From Amanita rubescens (taxonomy: Eukaryota > Basidiomycota > Agaricomycetes > Agaricales > Amanitaceae), in assembly GCA_015039365.1 (NCBI GenBank), contig WION01000227.1, forward strand, positions 1-64,000: DNA of 64,000 nt. Direction: 5' to 3'. Each line of letters opens with the position of its first letter. Positions within the stretch are counted from its first letter, which is position 1. The notes beneath the pieces are model-generated. The model was not told where the DNA came from. It made no database searches and saw only the letters and a program-made list of their open reading frames with translations. Positions 42,335 to 51,538 of this stretch are shown here, one piece after another. Made by a program: the position numbers and the translations under genes.

Positions 42335-45310
42335 TCATACTTGTCCTTTAACATAAGTCTTGAATGCAGCAAGCACCTTTTCCATCTCCTCCTGGTGTGC
42401 AGGATTTTCCATGATCATCATGTCCGACAAGCGACTCAATGCCCATATTGCAGTATGTTCAAGGCGAGCCTTCTCAGTTTGAAGAAGTGACCTGACTGTG
42501 TGCCCTGAGACTGCTGCGATACCACCTTCGATGAACCTAAGGGTGGTCGGGTTGAATGCATTCTCTCTCTTTATTTTTCCATCTCCAGCTTGTCGCAGAG
42601 GGGTATCGGGGTTCTTTGCATTGATCTTCGTAAGCCAAAGCTCAAGGGCTGCAGTCTCAACTGGGCATTCGCACCCACTGAGGTAGTCGCCACCCTTGTC
42701 GATCTTGCCCTTGCCACGAGCACCATCCTTGCAGGAGAGGCACTTCTCTGATCCAATCTGCAAGTGTAAATCAGTTACTGCACAAACCAGGCAAGCTCAG
42801 GCTTTAGTCCCACTTACATGGTTGTTAAAGAGAGGTTTGATGATTCCAATCCCTGCTTCGACACATCCTGGCCACTTATCTGGCTCATCCCTCGCTTCCT
42901 TGATCATCCTTGGAGTCATTTTGACTTTCTTTCCCTTCTCATAGTCCCATATTTTAATCTTAGGGCCTGAAATTGAAAGAATGAGCCGATTAAACAGCAA
43001 GGACAGTCGAATATCACACCTGAGCTCTTCCCAGTAGTAACTTCAATCTCAACAGGTTCATCAATCAAGTCATGCACAACTAGCCACTCGTGGATCCTCC
43101 GAATCTCATCCATACCATCAGGTCGCTCATTGGCCATGGTTGGCCACCCGATGATCGCTGCATTCAAGTTCAAACCTTTGCAAGCCTCCAAAATTGCCCT
43201 CTGGAGGTTGCTGCAGGCATTGAATAAAGGCTGGAAGGTTGCAGGAGGAGAAGTATAGGTGTGGCTGGTGAATTCATGTCGCTTCTCTGCCCAGGTTTTT
43301 CCCCAATCTCTGATGGTAAGGAAGGAAATCTTGCCAATGACTGCTTGCACTGGAAGGATGTTATTATGGAAGGTAACTAAGAGACCTACTAATGACTCAC
43401 AGGCTCGCTTCGGGTCTTGATCAGGTGAGGGAGGTTCTTCATCCATGGGGTCATCTGGAGTTGAAGAGCGAGTGTGAGCAAGAAGACAAGATCAAGGATG
43501 TGATCAAGTTGGACAGTCGCATCTGAAGTGTTGCACTAGCACACTTCATGGGAGCAATTGCTGAAATTGCCCATGTCCAGAATCAAATGTACAAGTTGCA
43601 CAAGTTCCTGGATGTGTACTAAATATACTGTCACTGCCACAAGGTGTTGCAATAGAACATGTTTAAGCACATGTGTGCAGAGTGAACACTTCCTCGCACA
43701 ACATGTGCAAGTCCAACATGTCAGACGAAGTGTTCAGATAAGACATGGCATCGGCACATGCCACTGGTGTATAAATGAAACACCTCACTGCACAACATGT
43801 GCAGGTCCAACACTTTGATTGTGGGTGTGTGCAAACTGAACACTTCCATTGGAACTAGGACTTGAAGGCTGGTTCTCACCTTGGTCATGGCTGCCATTGT
43901 GTTCATCCTCAGCTGTCCCTTCATTCCCCTGTGGGTTCCTTCGTTCTGGATCTGGGTGGCAGTGTACCAATCAGCATGACCATACTACTAGCCAGATAAT
44001 AGATTGTATAAATGTAGTAGCACAGTAATAGCACTTCGCACAAATGTGTGCAAAGTTCAAGGAAGTGTCCAAAACAAACATGACATTTGTCAATGTGTAT
44101 GAATGTGGCACTTCAGTGCATGATATGTGCAAGTCAAACACCCTAACAATGGATGTGTGCACAAGTGACACTTTCCCACATGAGGTGTCCAAAACAAACA
44201 TGACATTTGTCAATGTGTATGAATGTGGCACTTCAGTGCATGATATGTACAAGTCAAACACCCTAACAATGGATGTGTGCACAAGTGACACTTTCCCACA
44301 TGAGGTGTGCAAAACAAACATGACATTTGTCAATGTGTATGAATGTGGCACTTCAGTGCATGATATGTGCAAGTCAAACACCCCAACAATGGATGTGTGC
44401 ACAAGTGACACTTTCCCACATGAGGTGTGCAAAACAAACACTTCCCCTTGCATTCAGAAGTGTATCTCACCTTCATTGCCATCATGGCTATTTCCTGTCC
44501 CTCCCCCTCCATTCCCCTCAGGTGGGTCTTGTTGTTCTGGATCTGGGTGATGTGTCAGTCAGCATGACCATATTACTAGCTAGGTTGTATAAATGTAACA
44601 GCATTTCAGCACAAATATTTGGAGTGTTCAAATCAGACATGACACTTGTTAATGTGTATAAATGGGATGCCTCAGTACACAATGTGTGCAAAAGTAACAC
44701 CTTCGGACTTCCCACATGAAGTGTGCAAGGTCAACATGTGAGGTTGGGAAGTGTCCAGATCGGACATGCCACTTGTTAAATGTTAATGTGTGTAAATGTG
44801 ACACTTCGGTACACAATATGTGCAAAGATGACACCTTCCCACATGAGGTGTGCAAAACAAACACTTCCCACACTTCCAGAAATGTACCAGTGACTCAGGC
44901 TGTTCTCACCTCGGTTTTCGCTGTTGTCTGCAGGGTCTGGCTCTTCCATGTCCTGATCATCTTGATGAGCCATCATTGTCGCAACTGTGGGGGTGCAAGC
45001 ATGAGATCAATCAAGCTTGTAGAGTTTCAGATCTTACTTTGATCGAGATATGCAGTGTAGGCTTGAAGGGCATTAGCAACTAGCCTCTGGTGGGCTGGAC
45101 AAGCGATTATAGATCAGTGCCCCAAAAATAGATGACAGCTAGCTGTCATTTTGGAATACACTCACTTTCACCACCCAAGACACCTCGCTTATCCTTGGCA
45201 GTCCTTTTGTATTTGGCGAGGAACCGAGTAGCACCATTGAGGTGTTCAGCGACATTCTCAGGAGTGAGCTGCGAGAGAGGGATAGGGTTATAAAGAGGTT
45301 TAGGTGGCAT
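42335..45310 (-). CDS. acidic multi-exon protein with CxxC/CxC region, Crypton-linked cargo candidate
   Basis: Eight exons (45310-45166, 45094-45038, 44984-44910, 44542-44471, 43951-43880, 43454-43020, 42966-42818, 42757-42335) join to 475 residues. It starts MPPKPLYNPIPLSQLTPENV. Three short acidic exons follow; exons 4 and 5 are both 72 bases, begin DPE, and are duplicates. The larger C-terminal exons hold IRDWGKTWAEKR, an IWDYEKGKK block and a cysteine cluster CLSCKDG...GCECP that could bind zinc. All exons from 1 to 6 meet in phase 1, so exons can be added or lost freely. Introns 3, 4 and 5 are long (360-520 bases) and filled with minisatellites. Unknown function; not a recombinase or replicase by any motif I can see. 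Confidence 0.65.
43620..43860. repeat. degenerate ACATGT-rich minisatellite in intron 5 of the 42335 gene
   Basis: Contains gcacaacatgtgcaagtcca and acaacatgtgcaggtccaac, related to the 90-bp unit at 41210-42290 but shuffled. Confidence 0.6.
44050..44450. repeat. 120-bp minisatellite, three copies plus partial, in intron 4 of the 42335 gene
   Basis: Unit: aaaacaaacatgacatttgt, caatgtgtatgaatgtggca, cttcagtgcatgatatgtgc, aagtcaaacaccctaacaat, ggatgtgtgcacaagtgaca, ctttcccacatgaggtgtgc. Copies repeat at exactly 120 bases and are almost identical, so expansion is recent. A diverged unit lies at 44620-44870 in intron 3. Confidence 0.9.
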
Positions 45311-45508
45311 GTTTCCACAGGCTGATGTGTAGGGAAGACACAATTAGCAATGCAATAGATGGGAAGCGGCAGTTGCACGACAATTGATCAGATGATCCAA
45401 TTGCTTATGTTGTCTACCAGTGATGAAGAACAAACAAACTTTAACACATAAGGATTGAATGCGGTGGAGCGCGACATGTGGTAGACATTAAACATGATGC
45501 ATGATGCA

Positions 45509-45535
45509 GCAAGCTGCCGCGGCTGGGCAGCTTGC
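45509..45535. repeat. perfect 10-bp hairpin near the right side of the Crypton block
   Basis: GCAAGCTGCC, a 7-base loop, then GGCAGCTTGC. It lies about 200 bases upstream of the 42335-45310 gene's start. Could be a terminal structure, a recombinase binding site or chance. Confidence 0.5.
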
Positions 45536-45559
45536 GAGCGACATGTGCGAGCCCCACAC

Positions 45560-46905
45560 GTCGCCAACGACCTGTCGCTGTCACACGGGTCACGCGCTTG
45601 TGCTTAAATCTGGCAGTTGGCCGCCCACTGTCGGGCCTTAAATCTGCATCACTATGTCCATTGAACTCCACTCACGACTTCTCAATCTGGAAAAGCCATC
45701 GGGCCTCAGATCGGGGGGAAGCGTCTCGAGACGAAGAAGCACCCTCAAATGACATCCAGGTCCGAGATCTGGTACCTTGAATCCACCCCCTGTGTAACTG
45801 TAATACTAATAGTGACATGCCGTGGGTATCCTCATCAAAACGAATGCTGTTTCGTCGTTGATCAGAGTGCCTGTATGTTCGCCACCGACGTACATGGAGC
45901 AGAAACCCTCGAGCTGTTCGTATGTGCGTTGCAACACGCCGTCCGGCTTGCACTGTTTTGTGTACTCCAGTTTCTGAAATGAGGCTCAGCGAATCGTTCC
46001 AGACGATGGAGCCACGGCAAGGTAGGGAGCGGTACTTACTACTTAATGACTAAGACAAAAGACACAGTAGTGTAACGTGGGACGAACTTGCATTCTTGTT
46101 CCAAACTCAAAAAGGATTAAGCTCGGCGACCGTGTCTAATTTTTGGATCCATCCCGTATGCAGCAATACTTTTTTATATCAAACTCGCATCATCTAAATG
46201 ACAAGTTACAGCCGTCTGGACATGGTGATCTTTATGAAACTTGACGTAGTGTTGTGAGGTTTTCTAGAATCCGTCATACAAGCTTTCTGCGCACCTCCAA
46301 AAAATGTCAGAAATAGCCTTTTGATGCACAACGCAGTACTTTGAAGCATATGCCAATATCGCGACTCGTTTCAGGTTAGCCGAAACATCCCAAAGCCACT
46401 CTACCGTCGATCTTGGCATTTTCTCCGGACAAAGTTTGTTGACGGACCCAGAGTGAGTTGCGTATGTTATGGAGTCGCGTTACAGAATAAACCAGGTTGG
46501 TGAGACGTTGTGAGTCGAGATTGAAATTCGGCATCGCTATTCTGTGGTTTAGTACCGCGCCGCCAATGTGCAGCGTCGGCGGAACGGATAATTTTGGCCT
46601 CGCGGTAATGTCGCCACTCATGATCACGAACAACGTCGGCAGTTTACGGAAGATTCTATTCCCCGACTAGAGTGCCCTGTGCGTGCTCCATTCTTTTCCA
46701 GGCTCGCCAACCGTCTCTGGTGGTGGCAGTTCCCATTCGGGGATATGCGTTGGTAATGTCATTTATCAGGGTTTCCGAAATCCACTGTATTCTGTGTTAT
46801 GGGACTTATGCTACTGCCCCTTCGCACGCCTACCACAGTACTTGTACAAAAGCCTGCCTTGCGGCAAATATCCTATCCTATCTGCTCTACGCTTATCCGT
46901 CCATA
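45560..46905. other. no gene supported
   Basis: Composition changes here from the ACATGT-rich block to ordinary flank. A minus-strand frame at 46376-46633 has no recognisable content. The last 200 bases are upstream flank of zinc-finger copy H. Confidence 0.4.
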
Positions 46906-46913
46906 ATAATTGT

Positions 46914-47608
46914 ATGGGACGCGATATGGGTGACCCATGTGAATTCTGTATTGCAGGATTTTGCATCGTGCATCTTCGAATAAGCCCTGCCGCCGAAGCT
47001 ATTTTTTCATCTTTTCCTACTCTGTCTATGAGCCAAGATGCGGTCAATGGAACGTCCTATTCCGAGGGATACAATAACTTCTTTGGTGAGTGTTACCCCC
47101 TTATTTTCTGCAGTTGACTCACCACTGAATCCATACAATGTAGTGCGAGCGCAGCCTCGCGATCCGATCATCGACAAGAACTTCAACTCCAGAAACCCTT
47201 TGCCATCCTCGTTTTTGGCCAACGTGGATGTCACTTTTTTTCAGAGCGAGCTGCGTCCATCGCCGCCCGGAGTCCCGCCGCCGTCTCCGGACATGTATGT
47301 TCCTCTGACGAACCGGCGCATTCCCCGGGCATCAAACATGAGGCGAACGAGACCAGCGAAGTACCGCTGTCCTGTCGTAGGCTGTGATAAAGACTTCACA
47401 ATGAAGCATAATCTTCACTGTTTGTGCTTATCCACCGGATTGTATTTCACGACTGACATCGAAACATGTAGACCATCTCAATGCGCATAATAATCATCGA
47501 CCGTATCGTTGTAAACACAAGGATCGGGGCTGCGATTTTAGTGCAGCGGCGCCCAGCACGGCGACGCGTCACAGTAGGACCTGTAAACATAAACTAAAGG
47601 ATGCCTAA
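46914..47608 (+). CDS. two-zinc-finger protein, copy H (shortened)
   Basis: Exons 46914-47085, 47144-47419 and 47472-47608 join in frame to 194 residues. It starts MGRDMGDPCEFCIAGFCIVH with the N-terminal cysteine motif, then LSMSQDAVNGTS as in the others. The first half of exon 2 is missing compared with copies C and D: a deletion removed the usual acceptor, and an AATGTAG further on serves instead. Fingers are CPVVGCDKDF...NLHYHLNAH (C-x4-C-x12-H-x3-H) and CKHKDRGC...RHSRTC. An alternative 28-base first intron seems too short. DNA-binding is inferred. It is far from the other copies (20 kb), on the other side of the Crypton block. Confidence 0.65.
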
Positions 47609-47609
47609 A

Positions 47610-48870
47610 TTCATTTTTGAATCGTTCTAATACGGTCGATTTCAACCCATCCATGTGAGAATCAAAAGTATGCATCAATTGCCCTTCACATGAATCTATG
47701 AGTCGGAAAAGCAACACAGCACAGGTCTATGACATCATTTTCCGTATCTTAGGGTTTACTCATGGCTTGCGACCCTGTTCAAGCTTCAGGTCTGGTTAAA
47801 GAGCGACGTGAGAAAATAACTTGGCAAGGGACCATCACGATATCTGAAATTATTCCGAGGCTGAATGAAGGTGAGGCCAACGCCAGCGGCGATTACCGAG
47901 CCGCGAGTTGGCAAGCTCGAACAAATAAACTCGCTACTCCTTTCACTTGGCGGCCCATCCCTGCAAAGTTTACTCAGAGGAAAGAGAGAGCTGAGAGTTA
48001 ATCCCGAGGCTCAAAATCAATTTCTAGTAGTTCTACGGGCTGTATACGACGTAATTGTAGGTAAATTGCTCGAATACGGGCCTCAAGGCCTCAAGAACCC
48101 TTGACCTTGATGACTAGTATCCCAGCTGCATTACGGTCCAAACCTTGTGTGTAATCATCTTTAGCCAAAGTGGCGTTGCGCATCCGCTTTGGTCCCTAGA
48201 ACTGTCGCACGGTTCTGCTTTTCCAAACTACCTCGCCTTAACTTTCCCCCGGGATACCTGGTTTCCGAAAAACCTACCTCCCCGATTATCCCTGATTATC
48301 CCCGGTATAAGTATTGGCAGCAGTCCCGTTTTGTATGCTTCTGTGACGTTTTCGGCCTCGTGCGCGAGAGCTGAGTCACAGCCCTGACTTGATCCGAAAT
48401 TCTCCCCGGGTATGTAGCCGAAAAACAGTTGCAATTCTAGTAGTAGTATCTCCCCAGCTCAGGGTTGCATTTGCTCACCCCGCGTGAAACGCATCTCTCG
48501 CTCCCCTTTTCATCTCCAGCGCTGACTGTCGTTATGCGAGAGCGGTTCACCGTCCACCGCAATCAATCGCCGACCTTCGCCGACCCGGTTTTTGTCCTTG
48601 AATTATCTTGTATCCTCATCAATCAATTATCACCGCTCCCGAACAGGAGGCGCCCCGCTGACCGATAGTGCTATCAGCTTGTCCTACGCGGTATCTCAAT
48701 GCAGACGATCTAGGCCACATCATGCGGTGCTCACTGTCAGACCACCTCTTAACAGCTCTTAACGCCACTCGCAGCGTTTGAGAATTGTAAAGCCATCATG
48801 ACCCGTGTATAATATTATGTGGCAGATCGCATCAGAAGTTTAGCATTTGATCAGAATTAATTTTCCAGAA
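47610..48870. other. no gene supported
   Basis: Short open frames only; nothing recognisable. Confidence 0.4.
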
Positions 48871-48879
48871 GGTTGAGAT

Positions 48880-49062
48880 GGTTCATATTACGATGGGCGG
48901 CGGATAAGGTTACATCGTAAGAACCAGAAGAACAGAAAACGATGTTTGTAAGCGGAATGATTTAAAGTCCAAATAGTACAACGTAGGAGTAATGAACGAA
49001 TCATGTATACGGATGCGGTATTGCCCGGGATCACGGAAATTGAGCACGAGGCTGTCCAAGGC
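48880..49062 (-). other. 3' flank of the DIRS-like element
   Basis: Matches 28645-28850 downstream of the truncated RT copy, so it belongs to the element. Similarity on the outer side stops at about 48880 and 28642, marking the probable 3' end. Confidence 0.55.
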
Positions 49063-51096
49063 TCACAGAAGAGCTACCTCCAGCCTATTTCGTTTGTACG
49101 ACGGCAACATAGGCAAAGTCTCGGTATCAACAATCGAGATCTCTGGCAGTCTCCTCCTCAAGTTATCAATTTGCCCGCGGGACAACTCGTTGGCGACTTC
49201 ATTCCCTCTTTGGTTCGAGTCAACGACAACTTGGATCGCAAAGGGATCATTGATAAGGACATCAACAGCCGAGAGGAGAATCGGATTGCGATCTGGAACG
49301 GAAGTGTGTAGGCGATCAAACGTCTCTACCGTTTTCAAATTGTCGGTGTAGATCAGGATACGACCTTTGAGATTACGCCTGTGAGAAATGTGGATAGCCC
49401 AGCACACGGATAGTGCTTTGAGGAAGGGGCTGTCCCCGTTGGGTGGTGAGGCCGCTCGGAAGCCAGTAGAAGCCTCTTTGTAGTAGCAACCGAGGCCTCT
49501 CCGCGATGCGTCACAAAAGAAATGGTGGTTCGCCTGGGTCGGCGTCCACGCGATGGACTTGATTATGTGAACGCCTTTCAGCTTCGCTGCGTGGGCAGCG
49601 AACCAAGAAAGCTCGAATTTGATGGCGGCGTCCACATCCACCTCTTCGTCCAGTTTCTTTTGGGAATTGGAACCGATTGCCGCGTGGAGCGCCCGCAACC
49701 CTGGCTTAAGCATAGGAAAGGCAGATAATGACCAAGCCATAAAGCCAGCGAGCTGCATGAGACCTTGCAGCGTCTGGCGACCTGATCCCGAGGAGCAAAA
49801 GTGCCGAATTATTGAAAGCAGTTTATCGAGCTTTTCCTGGGGTAAAGTGATTGTCATGGCATTGGGATCCACTAGAAAACCGAGAATTTCGAGGGTTTCG
49901 CCGGAGACCTGCTTCCTTTCATCGTGAGGAATTCCCAATTCGTTCCATAGTTTGAGTAATCGAGCCTGCTTTGTCGGTAACCTTTTCTTATAAGGCGCAT
50001 AGTACTCCTCTGACGAGGCTAGTTCAAAAGAAAAGCAGTCGTCGGTGTACAGCTTCAGATGCGGCAAATTCCGGACATTTATAGCAATCCACGTCACTAG
50101 TCCCATGAACCCGACCCACAACCGTTGCGAGCCCCGGTTCCCAAAACTGTTGCAACGATCAACATGTCTTTGACCATCGACGGTCACGATCTGTCTTATC
50201 TGCCAAAGGGGGTGCATTGGAAGACGACGGTACGCGGACGAAACATCCGACTTGAAAAGCTTCAGTTTGACTGATGGACCGTTTTCACGCCTGAACTGGA
50301 TCAGGGAATCGATTAAGTCTTTGATGGTGTCCTGTTGGGCACCTGCACTATCTTCCCGCGAAATCATGCTGTTCAACGGGTACTTTGACGCGCTATGATC
50401 GACTACCAGACGAAACTTGGATGGCCCTTGCTTGGGCACTGCACGTATAGGCATGCTATACATACCCGGAAGGAGCTTTGTTCCAAACGGCTGGGAAAAC
50501 CGCCTTTCCTGAATCTCTGTTTTACACTGTTCGCGAAGAAACTCGCGTTTGTTCTTATCCCTTGGCGGCGGGCACGAAGCATCGTAGGTCAATGGATATG
50601 ACCCACCCTCGGGGTTCGTATTCGCAAAGGGCCAAAACCCTTCCCGCAAGCCGATTACGACGGATTTTACAAATGCCTGATTGGGGTGAGTACGAAGCAG
50701 CCGTTCGAATGGGGAAGCTTTGATGGGAGTTACGATCTGGAAGAGGTGGGGATATCGCTTGATCGTGTCCTGGATGTCTGCCCGGAATTCATGGGCTCCT
50801 GGACGAGGAAGGGGAGTATCGCTATGTGTGGATAGGACTGTTGGGCTCTTGCCAACCTCCTGAAGCGTCCATAGGAGGCCACGGCGAAAACTGGGCCAAC
50901 TAGGTTCATGTCCATCAGATGCAGAGATATCGGGTGGGACATCTCCCCAAAAAGTGGCCATTCCTTCGTCATCTTGTCCAGGCATGCTGGTGTTTGCACT
51001 TGCAGGGGATTGAGGCGCTCCCCCAGACCCACTTTTCGAACTCGTGAGGCCCATTCTCTGGTGACTCGCGGGAGGAAAAGGGAGTAACTGCGGCAC
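49063..51096 (-). CDS. DIRS-like reverse transcriptase/RNase H
   Basis: One uninterrupted ORF of 677 residues. After about 130 poorly conserved residues comes a region typical of agaricomycete DIRS-like elements (SVVIGLREGFWPFANT, then FGTKLLPGMYSMPIRAVPK). Reverse transcriptase motifs follow: KSDVSSAYRRLPMHP (motif A Asp, about 283) and YTDDCFSFE (about 347-350). The RNase H part has FFCDASRRGLG, YTDNLKT and NEVANELSRG. No integrase or protease is present; DIRS elements use a tyrosine recombinase instead, and none is encoded next to this ORF. In RNase H, the Glu expected after DAS appears as Lys (FLKALSVCWAI) and the last Asp as Asn (ANELSR), so that activity may be lost. The nearby truncated copy shares both changes. 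Likely a recent but incomplete insertion. Confidence 0.75.
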   Translation of the reverse strand: MPQLLPFPPASHQRMGLTSSKSGSGGAPQSPASANTSMPGQDDEGMATFWGDVPPDISASDGHEPSWPSFRRGLLWTLQEVGKSPTVLSTHSDTPLPRPGAHEFRADIQDTIKRYPHLFQIVTPIKASPFERLLRTHPNQAFVKSVVIGLREGFWPFANTNPEGGSYPLTYDASCPPPRDKNKREFLREQCKTEIQERRFSQPFGTKLLPGMYSMPIRAVPKQGPSKFRLVVDHSASKYPLNSMISREDSAGAQQDTIKDLIDSLIQFRRENGPSVKLKLFKSDVSSAYRRLPMHPLWQIRQIVTVDGQRHVDRCNSFGNRGSQRLWVGFMGLVTWIAINVRNLPHLKLYTDDCFSFELASSEEYYAPYKKRLPTKQARLLKLWNELGIPHDERKQVSGETLEILGFLVDPNAMTITLPQEKLDKLLSIIRHFCSSGSGRQTLQGLMQLAGFMAWSLSAFPMLKPGLRALHAAIGSNSQKKLDEEVDVDAAIKFELSWFAAHAAKLKGVHIIKSIAWTPTQANHHFFCDASRRGLGCYYKEASTGFRAASPPNGDSPFLKALSVCWAIHISHRRNLKGRILIYTDNLKTVETFDRLHTSVPDRNPILLSAVDVLINDPFAIQVVVDSNQRGNEVANELSRGQIDNLRRRLPEISIVDTETLPMLPSYKRNRLEVALL

Positions 51097-51110
51097 AGGT
51101 CAACTCACGA

Positions 51111-51535
51111 CATTTTATCTACCCACGTATCTAAAAATAAGTCGCTTCTGGACACGTATTCATGCTGCGTACGTCAGGGGGGGTGTCTACTATACTCGAG
51201 CCGTATAATGATATATATTGGTGGCTGCCGCCTACCGCGAGGATACGCAAACAAATCAAGAGAGATGCACGAAATTGAGGAGAATAGAATATGCTCGCAA
51301 TTCAATTGCACAATGCTGTATAAATTGTGGATATATATGATGTAAAAAAATGAAAAAAAAAGTGAAATATGTGGGGGGTATATCTATCAATTATTACCGT
51401 AAGTAAATATATAAAGATCATGCGCGTTAGTTTGAGATTAGTAACCCAGCCACCTTTCAACCCACGAAAAGATTAAAACGAACGAAAAAAAAAGAAAGAG
51501 GGGGAAACGTCCGAGATCGAAGGAAAGAGCCCGCG
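51111..51535. other. AT-rich intergenic region; no gene
   Basis: Contains tatatatt-like runs and long A stretches near 51345-51362 and 51485-51496. It holds the 3' end of the gene at 51539 and the 5' flank of the RT element. Confidence 0.5.
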
Positions 51536-51538
51536 CTC

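Larger units (their letters stand above)
33400..45560. mobile_element. candidate cargo-bearing Crypton (tyrosine-recombinase element)
   Basis: The region starts with an intact Crypton-type recombinase gene reading inward (33728-35961). It then holds two intact, multi-exon genes on the opposite strand (36586-38235 and 42335-45310) and at least five tandem-repeat families. Base composition, repeat style and the frequent ACATGT word are uniform across it and unlike the flanks. R1 repeat ends just to the left, and a hairpin and CTTAAAT words lie at the right. Simple fungal Cryptons are single-gene elements of a few kilobases, so either a small Crypton (about 33.45-36.4 kb) sits beside unrelated genes or the whole block is one element. 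Ends are inferred, not proven. Confidence 0.45.

Noticed and set aside
41737..42372. 211-codon and other long frames on both strands through the 90-bp array, read as a repetitive protein gene
   Set aside because: The unit length is a multiple of three and both strands are open equally; there is no independent start context, intron or conserved edge. The repeat explains the frames.
44050..44450. Regular repeats considered as a CRISPR array
   Set aside because: Units are 120 bases with no short repeat and variable spacer structure, inside an intron of a eukaryotic gene.
49063..51096. Gypsy or Copia assignment of the RT ORF
   Set aside because: No protease, integrase or LTRs are nearby, and the block order around YTDD and RNase H fits DIRS-like elements better.
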